From the NCBI GenBank assembly GCA_021018995.1, contig CM037598.1, forward strand, positions 77,642,671 to 77,706,670: a stretch of DNA of 64,000 nucleotides, read 5' to 3'. Both the position numbers and the translations under genes were made by a program. Each line of letters begins with the position of its first letter. Position 1 is the first letter of the stretch. This document shows positions 32,271-45,301 of this stretch, one piece after another. This DNA comes from Chloranthus sessilifolius. Its lineage: Eukaryota > Streptophyta > Magnoliopsida > Chloranthales > Chloranthaceae. The notes under the pieces are model-generated. The model was not told the DNA's origin. It did no database searches and saw nothing but the letters and a program-made list of their open reading frames with translations.

Positions 32271-35200
32271 TCAATGAAACAACTGTGGGTACTGCTCGCG
32301 AATTTCAGTTTCGTGCTCCCAGATAGCCTCTGCAACTGAGTGCTTCAGCCACTTTACTAACACAAGTGGAATCAGCTTGGTCCGCACCACTTGTTCTTTA
32401 CGGTCTAAGATTTGCATAGGCTCCTCAATCAGAGTTAGATCCTTTTGAAGTTCAATTAGTTGATAATCTAAAATATGGTTTGAATCTTTGACGTATTTCC
32501 ATAGCATCGATATATGGAACACGCTATGCATGGTGTCAGCTGTGGTGGCAGAGCAATACAATAAGCAACTTCTCCAACCCGACCTAGCACTTCAAAAGGT
32601 CCAACGTAACGTGGACTTAGCTTTCCACATTTTCCGAAATGCATCACGCCCTTCGTTGGCGAGATCTTCACGAAGACCTTGTCTCATCTTTGAAAACAAG
32701 TGTCAACTCAATACCAAAGATCAGATAAGAAAGACTTAAAACATTTAAAGAGATCAAGCTTACTTTAAACTTGACATGTGTCCGATGAAGATCGACATAA
32801 CTCTTTTGGCGACTTTGAGCTACTCGTAGTCTCTCACGGATCAATCAAACCTTCTCAGTCGTACTGTCCAATATATCAGGTCCCAAAATAAGTTTATCGC
32901 CGACTTCCTTCCAATTCAAAGGAGATCTGTATCGTCGTCCATATAAGGCCTCGTAGGGCACCATACCAATGCTGGACTGATAACTGTTGTTATAAGTAAA
33001 CTCAATCAAAGGCAAATATTAGTCCCATGACCCGTGAAAGTCCAACATGCACGCACGCAATATATCTTCTATAATCTGGTTCACTCTCTCAGTCTGCCCA
33101 TTTGTCTGAGGATGAAATTCTTAGCTGAAATCAAGTTTAGACCCCATGCCTTCTTGAAATCTTTGCCAGAATTGTAATATATAGAGCAGGTCTCGATCAG
33201 ATACTATACTAACTGATATATCGTGAAGTTGAACTATCTCCTTAAGATACAGCTCTGCAAGTTTGTTGGCAGTATACGTAGAACTATATAGCAGAAAATG
33301 TATAGACTTGGTCAGTCTATCCACAATAACTCAGATGGCATTGTGTTTCCTCAACGTCTTCAGCAACCCCAATATAAAGTTTATGGAAATGGTTTCTCAT
33401 TTCCACTCAGGGATCGAAAATGGATGCAACAACCCTGCTGGATTCCTTTGATCTACCTTTACTTGTTGGCAAACTAAGCATCTGGAAACATACTCTGCGA
33501 CCTCTTTCTTCAAGCCTCTCCACTAGAAACTTTTCTCCAAATCCTGGAACATTTTAGTACTCCCAAGATGTATAGCATACATCGATTTATGAGTCACTTT
33601 CAAAATAGAGTCCCGAAGCTTAACACTAGTAGGTATGCACACTCGGTCTCAAAATAACAAGGTACCATCATCTCAGATGGAAAAATTTATTCTGATCCCG
33701 TTGATCACTCCCTTTCTAATGGCCATAAGCTCATCGTCAATCATCTGGAGCTTGCGAATATTTTCAAACAAAATGGGACGGATAATAAGGGTAGCCATCA
33801 ATGCCCCAAAACCTCTGACATCGAATCTCGTGTCACATAAGGCTAAATCCTCAAGTAAGTGCCACCTGTGCACTCTCGTAATAAGATGTGACAACTGAGC
33901 TGAAGACTTTCTGCTCAAAGCATCCGCCACTATATTGGCCTTTCCAGGGTGATACTGGATGGAATAATCGTAATCTTTCAAAAACTCCATCCACCTTCAT
34001 TGTCGCATATTCAAGTCCTTCTGAGTAAATAGGTACTTTAAGTTCTTATGATCGGTAAAGATATCAAATGTCTCACCGTATAAATAATATTTTCAAATCT
34101 TCAAAGTGAAAATTACTGTTGCTAACTCCAGATCATGAGTGGGATAGTTCTTCTCGTGATCTTTGAGTTGTCTAGAGTTGTATGTGATGACTTTCTTGTC
34201 CTTATTGATTACACAACTCAAACCACTGTAAGAAGCGTCACTGTATACTGTAAAACTTCCACTACCCGAAGGTATAGCTAGTACTGGTGTTGTAGTCAAA
34301 CACTTCTTGAGTTCTTAGAAACTCTGCTCACACACTTCTGTCTAGTCAAATTTAGCATTCTTCGTTGTAAGTTAAGTAAGCGGACCCGAGAGTTTGGAGA
34401 AACCTTCTACAAATCGTCTATAGTATCCCATCAAACTAAGGAAACTACAGACTTCAGTTACCGTCTTCAGTTGCTCCCAATTCACCACAGATTTTATCTT
34501 TGCAGGATCGACCATGATACCCTTCTCAGAGACAACATGGCCTAGAAAACTGACTTGCTCAAGCCAAAACTCACATTTGCTAAGTTTGGCATATAATTTG
34601 TGATCTCTGCGGGCTTGTAGAGCCACTCGTAAGTATTGTTTATGTTCATCTCGTGTCTTTGAATAGATCAGGATGCCATCTACAAAAACCACCATGAACT
34701 TGCCTAAATGAGGTTTGAATATACGATTCATTAAGTCAATGAATGAGGCGGGAGTGTTAATCAAACCAAATGGCATTACTAAGAATTCATAGTTTCCATA
34801 TCAAGTTCTGAACGTAGTCTTTTGAATGTCTTCTGATTTGAATTTCAGCTGATGATACCCAAATCTCAAGTCAATCTTTGAGAAAAGCCTCGCTCCTTGT
34901 AACTGATCAAAGAGATCATCTATTCTCGAAAGCGGGTAACAATTCTTAATCGTCAACTTGTTTAGCTAATGGTAATCAATGCAGAGACGCATCAAACCGT
35001 CCTTCTTCATGATAAACAACACTAGTGCTCCCCAAGGAGACACACTAGGTCTGACGAATCCCTTGTCCAGAAGCTCTTGTAGTTGCTCTTTCAATTCCTT
35101 AAATTCAACCGGAGCCATACGATACGGTGCTTTCAACATTGGCTCAGTACCCGGAGCTAGCTCAATCTCACAATTAGGTGGTAGTCCCGATAAGTCCTCG

Positions 35201-37028
35201 AGAAATACATCAGGGTACTCACAAGCAATATAAATGTCAGCAATGATATTCTTCTTTTCTCGTTGCTCTTGTAGGAAGGCTATGTAACCATTGCACCCAT
35301 TCTTCATCAGTCGTTCAGCCCGTATAGCTGATATGAAAGGTGCTACCCTAGACTTCATTCTAAAAAATTGAAGCAACTTCATCTTTAGAGGACGAAAAAC
35401 TACTATTTTCCTAAGGAAATCAATGCTAGCATGATAAGCGGATAGCCAGACCATTCCCAATATCACGTCAAATCCCACCATTTCCAATAGTATCAAGTCT
35501 GCTCAAGTCTCCCGATCCTCAACTTAAGTGATGATTGATTTGTTCACGGTGTCCATCTTTACTGAACTACCCATAGGAACTGTCATTGCTAAAATGAAGT
35601 CTAATGTCTCAGGCGTAATACCCATACGTGCTGAGAACATCGGAGTAATAAAAGAGTGAGTAGACCCTAGGTCAATCAATACTCTTGCCTCTGTTTCACA
35701 TATATCCTACTCTTGACACATAGAAATAGTACCTTAAATTTACATAACAAACATATAAAACTTATAGAGCATTAAGTATATTGCATTCCAGAATATTACT
35801 ATATATGTAGTATATTAGGGCATTCTATCTAACAGATATACTAAGGAAAAATTTTAACTCTCAAAGCACAAAGGTACCTTGGATGACATCATTTGATGTC
35901 TGGGCATTAGTTGCTGTGACGGCATATGCTCGACCTTGAACAGTAGGTCGAGAAGTTCTCTGAGAGTATACCAATCCAGTTCTCTCTTTACTTTTCTCAG
36001 GACAATTCCTAATCATGTGGCCCATCTTGCCACATCTGAAGCAAGCTCTTGTGTCTCTCATACAATCTTCTGTCTTGTGTGGCTTTCTACACTTTGTACA
36101 AGATGGAGCCGAAGAAAATGATGAGACCCGTGAAGATCCTTGTGCAATGGAAGCTCCAGTAGCTGATGAACCAGAAGGTTTGAATGGTCTGGATGACACA
36201 GGTACAGATGGCCTCTGGTAAGAATTCGGTCCTGAAGACAACTAATCTAGAGTGAGTAGGGTATCTAGGAGGTCTCGAGAATCTAGCCCTCTTGTTTGCT
36301 TGATCAAGAGCATCAAATCGTCCTTGATATGACCTCTCCTTATTCTGTCGATCTCTCCATGCAAACTGTTTCTGATGCTCCTCTTCTGCAATGAGAATCT
36401 TGGATACCACACCTCCATAAGTCTCTATCTCCCACATAGCCACTCCCTTATGTAGATTTGGCCTTAATCCAAGTTGAAATTTCCTAGCTTTCATCAACTC
36501 GGTGGCCACGTGCTGAGGTACAAACCTAGAGAGTCTCATAAACTCTGTACCATAGTGACGCACAGTCATACTACCTTGATCCAGTCTAATAAACTGAGTC
36601 TCCCACTGATGTCTCACTATCTTGCGGAAATATTGGTCGTTGAACACCTCAACAAATTCTGCCCATGTCCACGGTACATTGGGGATCTCTTACTCCCTAG
36701 TCCGGGACACTGATTTCCACCAAGGACTAGCTTCACCATCTTATTTGAAGGTTCCCCAGCGCACCTTCTCAACATTGGTGCACTGTAGCACCTCAAATAT
36801 TTTCTCCATTTCGTCAATCCATCCCTCTGCTTCCATTGGATCAGTTTGACCCAAAAAATTAGGAGGTCTCATCCTCCTAAACTCTGCAAAACCTCCGGAT
36901 TGATAAGGCGGTCTAGCTGCTTGTTGATTCATGGCTTCAATCTGTCGAGTCACATTGGTAGCTAATGCTTCCAACACTTGCTCCATCCGATCATTTCCAC
37001 CTTCGTCTCTCCTGGTCCCGATAGGCAC
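32271..37028 (-). pseudogene. Gypsy gag-pol polyprotein, decayed
   Basis: Reading from 37028 downward: gag capsid text (RRMRPPNFLGQTDPMEAEGW; FMRLSRFVPQHV), a zinc knuckle CFRCGKMGHMIRNC (about 36030), and protease-region text GFDVILGMVWLSAYHA (about 35450). Reverse transcriptase follows: YRMAPVEFKELKEQL, then [12 protein letters not shown] (34776), then the active site [12 protein letters not shown], where the second catalytic Asp is Gly (codon 34675-34677). RNase H has [12 protein letters not shown] (about 34250), and integrase core text is DRLTKSIHFL (about 33320). The C-terminal part VFHISMLWKYV...DLTLIEEPMQILDRKEQ (about 32540-32390) is typical of Tekay/Del-like elements. Multiple stops interrupt it. 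Confidence 0.9.
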
Positions 37029-37207
37029 GACATTTTGTCAGTGCTCTCATCAATTTCCTCAACACGCATAGTCCTCGGTCCTTCTCTACCTCTTCCTCTT
37101 CCTCGAAACCTTGGGGCGATACCGATTTATCATTGTGAAAACAATAACATGGATCAGTATATAGGTTATAAAAACAATCAAGCCTATAGTCCCCTTGGTT
37201 CCGAACC

Positions 37208-37230
37208 TAAAGCATAAGTTCTATACCAAC
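37208..37230 (-). other. Gypsy primer-binding site (tRNA-Met type)
   Basis: On the minus strand, directly after the right LTR, GTTGGTATAGAACTTATGC matches with small changes the usual TGGTATCAGAGC site complementary to initiator tRNA-Met. Confidence 0.65.
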
Positions 37231-39773
37231 TGTGACAGCTCGGATTTCCACACTCAAAAACTTGTGCCATCAGGATCATTGTCACTGATGATCCCCAGAA
37301 CAAAAAAAAGAATGTCTGCTCATGTAGCGGAAATCAGAACAGACACTATCTAAAGAGGCAGATAGAGTCATTATATAAGGCACTAAAATAAAATAATATA
37401 TAAATCAAAAGGATATACATCCTAAAAAAGGAACCAAGAAGAACCACTGGTGATGGACATCCATCACCCAAAACAATGGTTCCCAGTAGTAATTCCCATA
37501 AGATGTATATATTAATAAAATAAAAGTATCTACAGAATATAATACAAAACAGAGTAGGCCACCAGGCCCAAATAATCCAGAAATGTCAAATACAGATCTC
37601 AAAATAACAAACAAATACCATAACTAAGGGAAGTACTCATCTACTTGGATGTTAGTATCCGCCTCCTCCTCAGCCTCAGCACCCGACTGATAGTCAGGAT
37701 CACTCTCGGTACCAACAACTCGAGCCTTAGAACCTAGGACATATAGTCAGGGGTGAACTAACCATCTAAGCTCAATAGAAGAAACTCAATTAAATTATAT
37801 CTAAACTATAAAACATGGTTTGCAGAGCATATCTTAGAACAGATGGTCAAGAACAGATACTTCAGATAGAAAGATTAGATAACGGATGCAGAGATTTAAA
37901 TGACAGAACATATGCAGAATATTAGAAAGCAGATTTATTCTTAGAGTTTTCATATGCTATGCATATAGTATTTAAATGACTTAAATTATATACTTAAATA
38001 ACTTTTATGAATATAGCACGTGGTGGCTAGATGTTTGCTGATGGGTAACCCTGACCATTGTCGTTCAATGAACAATTACAGGAATGCAACAAGCCTCTGC
38101 GTAATAAGAGCAACTTGTGTCAGAGATGTTACAGAGCAAATACACGGATATCCCGCCGTGCCGGTCACGGATATACCATCATATCGATGGAATTCGTCAC
38201 ATGAACTTTAAACTAATACATATCACATAATATCGAAAATCAGATGACAAATATCAGATAATAAGAATCAGAGATGGCTTAACTTTTATTGATATGCAAG
38301 GCATACTTTAAAACAGAAATCAGAACATGTGTCATAATCCAAATGCTATAAGTCCATGAGATCAAAATCAAATGCAAGTTAAGTTGAATTTTTCCTACCT
38401 CATCAAGCCTTTCTAAGCCAATTCAAAGCCTTCTTAAGCGTCTCGATTTTAACCTAGACCATATGTACAAGGTGCTAAGTGTCAGAAGTGTCAAAATATC
38501 AACGGGTACACTGTCCAGCATTGTCTTTCCCAAAAAATCAAAACAGATAAAACAGGAGAATTCGATCAATCAACTTCCTTATTTGATCGATCGGATTCAC
38601 TATTCGATCGATCATTTACTCAATTTGATCGATCGGATCCCACAAACCAACATAGACTGAACAGGGAAATTCGATCGATCATTTCCCTTATTTGATCGAT
38701 CGGATTCTCAATTTGATCGATCAATTCTCAAATTTGATCGATCGACCCTTTAGAGCCCAATTTTCGAAATTTTAGGCCTCCTGTTGTATAAGGTTATATA
38801 CTATTCGATCGATCATTTTACAAAATAATCGATCAAATTCTCAATTCGATCGATCAATTTCCATTTTGATCGATCAATTCTCAATTTGATCGATCAAATC
38901 CGAAACTTGATTGATCGGATTTATCGAGCTTGAACCTTTATAAAATACCCTCCTGTTCTATAAGGTGTTATAAAATTCGATCGATCATTTCTCAAGTTTG
39001 ATCGATCGGATTACAATTTGATCGATCGGATATGACAGTTTCTGTCATAAATGTCGTTCGTTAATTTTAACCTATTTTCATCCCTAACTCTTTATGATTC
39101 TCAGCAAATCATACAAGCTCATGCATCTACACATTTCAAGCACCAAAACTATTAAAAACATGCAATAACTCACCTCTTTAAAGTTGCTTCCGTGATCCAA
39201 GGAAACCTTGACTCGAGGTGGGTTTCGGATTCGAAATCCGAGCTTCCGTCATCGTTGACGATCCCCAGAGTTAGGAATGATACTCTATGCTAATTCAAAT
39301 TAGGTATACACTCCTCCAAGTATAACACGATAGATTCACAACCCTTTCTCACACTTGGATCATAATCTCGTGATTCTTCAAGTCTTGATGTAAGTATCGA
39401 CACAAGATCTAGGAGGTGCTCAAGACGAGTTCTCGTAGTTAAATGAATGAAATGATAGCAAGGAAAGAATTAATAGTAAGAATTCTAACACTGTCTTCCT
39501 ACATAAGCTATCCAAGAGAAATATCCTTGATATTTCTATTTCTCAAGTATAAACTCTGGTGTTGAGCACATACCACTCATGTGTATATTATTCTACCAAG
39601 GATCCAAACGGATCTCAGACTTGTGTAACGCGTGACCTATGGATTTACATACTTACAGATTAATAATATTGATAACAATATCATTATATAAATTTTTAAG
39701 TTTCTCTCAATTTTCGTGCGAAGAACGCATACCAAAGCAGTCAAGTTTGTTTCAGAATTTTAGGGTCGTTACA
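37231..39773 (-). repeat. Gypsy LTR (right, 5' LTR), 2.54 kb
   Basis: Begins TGTGACAGCTCGGATTTCC and ends GGGTCGTTACA; partner of 27143-29862. It keeps one copy of the 138-bp segment that is duplicated in the other LTR. Confidence 0.92.
38559..39033. repeat. GATCGATC array in the right gypsy LTR
   Basis: Same motif and order as at 28481-28972, starting about 1.33 kb into this LTR, with scattered substitutions between the two arrays. Confidence 0.9.
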
Positions 39774-40811
39774 TATTGAGTAAACTAGCAACCCAAGTTT
39801 GAAACATTGAGAAGCTATTCGTAAGACATTAAGATACTTGAAAGGATTTATACATTATAATTTATGATATAGTGGCAAATCTGAACTCTTAGAGGGGTCT
39901 ACTATGCTACTTGAATTTCTGACTCCTCTGATTCAAAATCCATAAGCGGATGGAATTTTACTTTGGTAGGAGGAGCAATATCGTGGGGGTCTAGAAACAA
40001 ATGTCTTTCTGATTCAGTTATGAAATCAGAGTATATAGCATTGTTTGAGGGAGCAAAAGAGGTAGAGTGGCTCCGAAGCTTACAAAAATACTATCCAAAG
40101 ATACAGTGTTGAAAATATCGAGGAGGATGGATCCTAAGACCGATATCTTTAAAGGCATAGTAGTTGAACCTCAACTTAGTAGAGTTGGAGATCCCAAATC
40201 CTAAGTTTAACGAGATAAGAAACGACTCAGTGACCCTTGAAAGTGCACAAAGGTATATTACCTATTGGTCATCCTTATGGTGTTAAAGTTTGTGCACAAG
40301 TTTGTACACATCTCTTGTAACGTGAGAGGATGAGTTTAACTCTTAATGATTCTGTAGGCATTCATTTGTTGGGGTAATAAAGTAGTTACAAGAGCACCCA
40401 TGACAGATTCACCTATATGAGTATGGAAGTGAAGCCGCTTCAACAGATATTCGGTCCTCTCTCTGAGATACTCATGAAATCGAGATTTTAACGAATGACT
40501 GTAAAGCGCAGGCCTTATGTCACTAATGATTTAGGTCATACTAAGTGTATATGTAATCCCGATTTGTTAGACAGGTTTTAAGTTCAAGGCTCTAAGCTAC
40601 TTAAAGTCCTTACAAACTTTGAGTTGTATGTACTAATCAAAGGTTTAAACGGGTCGGTACCTCTAATGATTCTTAATATGATCGCTCTGATACACAATTT
40701 TTTTTATTTTGAAACAAGTGGGGGATTGTTATATATATATTAGTATAGTAATATATATTTTATTATTTTAAAATTAAGTTTATAATTATCATTATATATA
40801 TTGATAATAAT

Positions 40812-43406
40812 TGTGACAGCCCGGATTTCGGCACCCCGAAACCCGCGCCATCAGCACGATCATCTTGACCGTGCCCCTCAACTATGCACGGAACACTGGT
40901 ATATCAAGCATAAAATAAATAAGAACAACTTGCGGAATTTAAATCTACATAAAAACACTTCTCAAAAGACAGTTCTACCCTCATGCCTCTGCATGAAGGG
41001 AGAACCGATCCGAACCATCGATGATAACCATCATCATGGATGGTTCGCCCAAAAGAATACTCTGATATCCACATACACAAGGTTTAATCAAAAACCAGGC
41101 TTGACATACCAAGCCGTACAATCTCCAACTAAAACTCCTCAAAGTTGCACAGCAGAGTCCTCTAGAAGAAGTCCTCTGGAGGTGGCTCTAACTCCTCGCC
41201 GGCCGCAAGGTCCGACTCACCGGGGTCAGCGTCTCCTGAAGCCTCGGCAGCTGCTAGTAGTGGACCTGCGACGTATAGTCTATAGGGTGAGCTACATCCT
41301 AGCTCAATAGGGAACAGAACACGATTGAACATATAAAATATAACTCACATGTATTCTATGATATGCATGCATGATGTGTCTATGCATTTGTTGATGAAAA
41401 ACAGTTAAAAACGCTTCAATTACTGGTAGATTTCTTATGTCTTTTAGTTAATCATGAATGACGCTGAGAAGGCCTAAAGCAAAACTTAAACTTCAACTTA
41501 AATAATCCCCGAGCAATATAGCATCGAGCCCCGACGAGATACCCTTCATCGTCATCTATATAGACAATTTAAATGTATTCCACAGGAATACCAATAGTGC
41601 CCAAGCCCCTTTCCCTAGGGATTGGTGGCGGGGTTTCACATCTCATCAACACCCCTGGGGTGTGCTTACTCTGTACGGATAAGCCTCGCTTGGCCTCTGG
41701 ATTAACGCCGTAGTATCGGTCACGGATATCTGGCGTCGATCGTGGTTATCATACGTCGGTGGGGTAACCTATCAAACCTCAAATAACAAAAATATATTTG
41801 CCTTACATATAGTTATTCACCGTGTAATTGTGCTATCTTATATCGATTAGGCCTCATCAAGCATGATTCAATCATGGATACATCCACAGGATGTATCCGT
41901 TCACTTACATCACACGATGCCTTTACTTCTTCACTTCATCATCCCACAGGGATGGTCCATTTAAGATCTCTTATGAATGTCACACACACACACTTTTCAT
42001 AATCATTGAGTAGTAAAACATTTGAATTGAATTGATATCATTACATACATGCTCTTGTAAAATAAAGTACATGTTCAGGGTGTTCCCTACCTCAAGTCTT
42101 TAGCTGATCAATGCATCAAGGTCCCGCGTGGCTCCTTGTGCACTCGTTCTCACGTACCACCTATGGTACCATATAACATGTGAAACACATCACAAAGGAT
42201 GCTATAGAGAAGGTATAAGGTCCCTCAAGAATCTTAAAGTCAAACCAAAAGTCAACATAGTTTACTACAGTCGATTAATCGAACTCCAAAATCGATTAAT
42301 CGAATCTGATTCGATTAATCGATTTCCAAAATCGATTAATCGAAAGTCAATATCGATTAATCGAAGCAATTTCGATTAATCGAAATTCTCCTTTTCGCAA
42401 AGTCCATTCTCGCCGATAAATAATTGTCATTCGATTAATCGAATCCAATTTCGATTAATCGAAATTCCTCTTTTTGCAAAGTAAATTTACTGTTCGAACA
42501 GTCGAGCTTTCATTCGATTAATCGAATCCAATTTCGATTAATCGAAATCCTTCTTTTCGCAGCGCACTTAGTTCAATAGTCGATTAAGTTGATTAATCGA
42601 TTCCAAATCGATTAATCGAAACCAAAATCGATTAATCGAAATCCCATTTCGATTAGTCGATTTTCCTTGTTATTTCCTCCAACCCACGGGTCCATTTGAG
42701 GTGGATCGATTCTCAAATCGATTAATCGAATCAAAAGTCAATTAATCGAAATTCAATTCGATTAATCGAAATCGAGTTCTCGACTCTTCAACTTCTCGCC
42801 AATTTCGATTAATGAAACCCAATTTCGATTAATCGAATTGTCGATTCAAATTTCTTCATCTTTTCCATACTTTTCTTCTATCTTTCTAAGCCATTATCCT
42901 ATGATTTAACCCACATTAACTGCAACTTAACCCCTATAATCTATGCATCTTATTTACAAAAAAAAAATTTACCTTGGATAGACCTCAAGTTGATTTCTAT
43001 CAATGGTTGGAAGGCTAGGGTTTCTAGCTTTGGTTCTAACGGATCCCTTGCGTCGAATCCGGCCTCTTTAATGCTTGACTCCCTCTTCCAAACAGTTGCA
43101 ATAACTCCTCTCTTACTCCTCTCTCTTTCTCTCTCTTCTTTACTTCTCTCAACCACCAAAACATGAAAGTTAGGGTTTTCAACCCTTTTTATCTTATCTC
43201 TTTTTCTCGGCGTGGAGCACATACACACTCATCAGTGTATGTAACTCTACAACTCCTCTATCTCTCCACTCTTCTACACTGATTCACACATCACTTCTAC
43301 TCATCTCACCTTAAGTTCATCAATGAACTATCTCATGGTCAAACCTAAGACCAATCGGGCACGGATCCCGAGGTCATAGTTCAATGTGATTTTTCGGGCT
43401 ATTACA
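40812..43406 (-). mobile_element. Solo gypsy-type LTR, 2.6 kb
   Basis: Starts TGTGACAGCCCGGATTTCGG and ends GGGCTATTACA, with perfect TSD ATAAT at 40807-40811 and 43407-43411. The start resembles the gypsy LTRs at 27143 and 37231, but most of it is diverged, so it is a related family. There is no internal domain, consistent with LTR-LTR recombination leaving a solo LTR. Confidence 0.92.
42272..42843. repeat. CGATTAATCG array in the solo LTR
   Basis: About twenty or more copies of TTCGATTAATCGAAAT-like palindromes at 15-40 bp spacing, about 1.46 kb into the LTR. This is close to where the related gypsy LTRs carry GATCGATC arrays. Confidence 0.92.
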
Positions 43407-44146
43407 ATAATTCAATGGCAAACTTATAAATATTATCTCCCTAAAGTAGTGTCTTTTCATATTTGGATTTATCTTTTCACCGTAAATGTGAAAAGACACA
43501 AGTCTGACATCTCTTCACTGTAAATCTCAAAAGACACAAGTGAAATTGACTTTTCTTTTTACTGTTATCTGAATAAATACAACTCTGTGAAAAGACACAA
43601 GTGAAATCAATTTATTTTTACTATTATCTGAAAAGACACAACTCTCCGAAAAGACACAAGTAAATCAATTTATCTTTTTATCGAAAAGACATAACTCTCT
43701 AAAAAGATACAGATCTGAAATCTTTTCACCGTAACCTGAAAAGACAATGATTCATAATTACTCTATAAATAGAGATAAGATCTCCGTTAAAAACACAAGA
43801 TATATAAGACAACAGAAATAATATATATTTCTCTTTTTTCTATTTCGTTCTTATCTTTTGTATATCAGAAAATCTGTGTGGCAGGTTTTTTCTCTAGAAA
43901 GTGCAATCTAGAAAAAAACATACGGTTCTTGGCAAGACTGGGCTCTGTTGTATCCTGAAGGCATATTCACTAGAAACTCTACTGCATCTTCGTTTATCCA
44001 ACGGAGTGAGGGCGTCTATTGTCTTTAAGACAGCGTAGTGAGCTACGTCCTTAGAGCCATTATCAATACCAAATTATTTTAACATCGAAAAATCTGATAA
44101 AAACACATAAATGCGCCACTAGCATTGCTATCTGAAAAATCATATT

Positions 44147-44300
44147 CATTACAAAAATAAGGGGTTTCAACGGCACTTGCTATTAAGGCATTTTTCTGGT
44201 AGCGACATAACTAGCAGCGACAGTTTTTTGTAGCAACAGGACTAATAACAGCAGTTTTTTGTTAAAAAAACTGCCGCTAATAGTCTTATTTTTTGTAGTG
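44147..44300. mobile_element. CACTA-type MITE, copy 3
   Basis: Termini CATTACAAAAATAAGG (left end mutated) and CTTATTTTTTGTAGTG; TSD ATT at 44144-44146 and 44301-44303. It lies in the L1-B 3' region. Confidence 0.75.
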
Positions 44301-44657
44301 ATTCTGGAGAAAATCGGGATAGTTACCAGGGTAAAAGTAGAAAACTCAAAAGTCAAGGGGAAAAACCTACATCGGGAACAAATCGGAGTGACCAAGAAAA
44401 AACCTCCAAAATTACATAGAAAGAAAGCTCTCCTTACCCATCCCGAATACAATGAAAAATCCGAGCCCAAAAGTTAATTTATAGAGCATTGATAAAGAAA
44501 GTAAGTTATTCGACTTCAAAACTATGAAGGTTGGAGATGGAGATTGTATACCGGTTCCAACAGCTGTCGCCCACATGCATATAGTGATAATGCAGTCTTT
44601 GAAAACCTTTTCTTCTGAAAAAAGAGTCTCATTACATCTAATATTATTTCTAGTTAA

Positions 44658-45301
44658 TCATATATTCCACAAAATTGAGATATGAAAGTGATCCCATATC
44701 CACTTTTTCAATCCCACGAATGACATTTTTTCCCAGCACAAAAGCAGCTCAGGAACTTCTTTGTTAATGCATGATGAAACGCCAAAGGCTTTGAAGCATC
44801 TAGTCCAGAGAAGCCACACTTTATGGCAGTGCATCAAGAGGTGATTTGTGTCTTCTTCTTCTAGATCATAAAAATAGCATTTGTGTTCTAACGACGTACC
44901 TCTTCTGATGAGATTCAATATAATAGCACTTTTATTCCACATAACTGTCCATAGGAAGAAAATAATTTTTAAAGGGACTTTAAAATCCCATATGAATTTT
45001 CATTCGACCATCTGAAGGTTGGGCCTTAAAGCTTTAAATGTCGATTTGACTGGGAAAGTTTTTTTTCTATTGCAGTTCCAGAGACGTTCATCGAGATGGG
45101 AAGATCTGATAATGAGATTATCAAGAATATTGGAAAGGGTACTGTACTCCGCGATTTCCTCATCATTAATCTCCTTTTGAAATGAACTAGCCAACTGCCT
45201 TCCGGTTTAAAAATATCTGCAATAGTGACATTCTGCATAGTAGATATTGTGAAAGGGTTAAGTATTTTGAGAGAGAGAGAGAGAGGTCCAGATTCTCCCA
45301 T
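44658..45301 (-). pseudogene. L1-B ORF2 C-terminal part (zf-RVT)
   Basis: Minus-strand text runs NVTIADIFKPEGSWLVHF (about 45240), DERLWNCNRKKTFPVKSTF (about 45080), then the zf-RVT-like stretch NLIRRGTSLEHKCYFYDLEE and EDTNHLLMHCHKVWLLW (about 44900-44800). Frameshifts separate the parts. It is the only coding portion left of L1-B; reverse transcriptase proper was lost by 5' truncation. Confidence 0.78.

Larger units (their letters stand above)
27143..39773 (-). mobile_element. Ty3/gypsy element of Tekay/Del type, full length
   Basis: A 12.6-kb LTR retrotransposon on the minus strand inside the copia element, with perfect TSD TATTG (27138-27142 and 39774-39778). LTRs begin TGTGACAGC and the outer one ends TTACA. 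The primer-binding site lies next to the right LTR and the polypurine tract next to the left one. Gene order gag, protease, RT, RNase H, integrase (32271-37028) is that of Ty3/gypsy; an extra open region follows the integrase. All coding parts are broken. The LTRs differ by many substitutions and one 138-bp duplication, so the insertion is not recent. Confidence 0.94.
26890..40130 (+). pseudogene. Copia RT/RNase H remnant split by MITE and gypsy insertions
   Basis: Reading across the insertions joins YLMKRTRPNIVY (just before the MITE at 26964) to IVGVLSKLATQ (27127-27142 plus 39779 onward), then LRYLKGF. RNase H text follows: SGWNFTLVGGAISWGS (about 39945), MKSEYIALFEGAKEVEWL (about 40020). 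These match the usual copia order TRPDIAYAVGVLSR, ILRYLKGT, TSGYVFTLGGGAISW, STTEAEYMAL. Frameshifts and stops are present. The coding sequence therefore predates, and is interrupted by, both insertions. Confidence 0.82.
25701..44084 (+). mobile_element. Ty1/copia element, internally deleted, hosting three insertions
   Basis: LTRs at 25701-26447 and 40727-44084 (the latter split) share most of their sequence; a 5-bp TSD TCGAA lies at 25696-25700 and 44085-44089. A polypurine tract AAGTGGGGGAT precedes the 3' LTR. A primer-site-like TGGCTCAGAGC lies at 26473, slightly displaced. After removing the nested MITE, gypsy element and solo LTR the element is only about 3 kb. It retains a short 5' leader and the end of reverse transcriptase/RNase H, so protease, integrase and most of reverse transcriptase are deleted. 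It could only have moved using proteins of another copia. Confidence 0.92.
40727..44084 (+). repeat. Copia 3' LTR, split by a solo gypsy-type LTR
   Basis: Begins TGTTATATATATTAG at 40727 and ends TTTTAACA at 44084. The insertion 40812-43406 and its extra TSD copy interrupt it; without these it is about 758 bp, matching the 5' LTR (747 bp). Confidence 0.9.

Noticed and set aside
40801..41310. 169-codon open frame at the start of the solo LTR
   Set aside because: It crosses the LTR border and its TSD and shows no domain; LTRs of this type have no known gene there.
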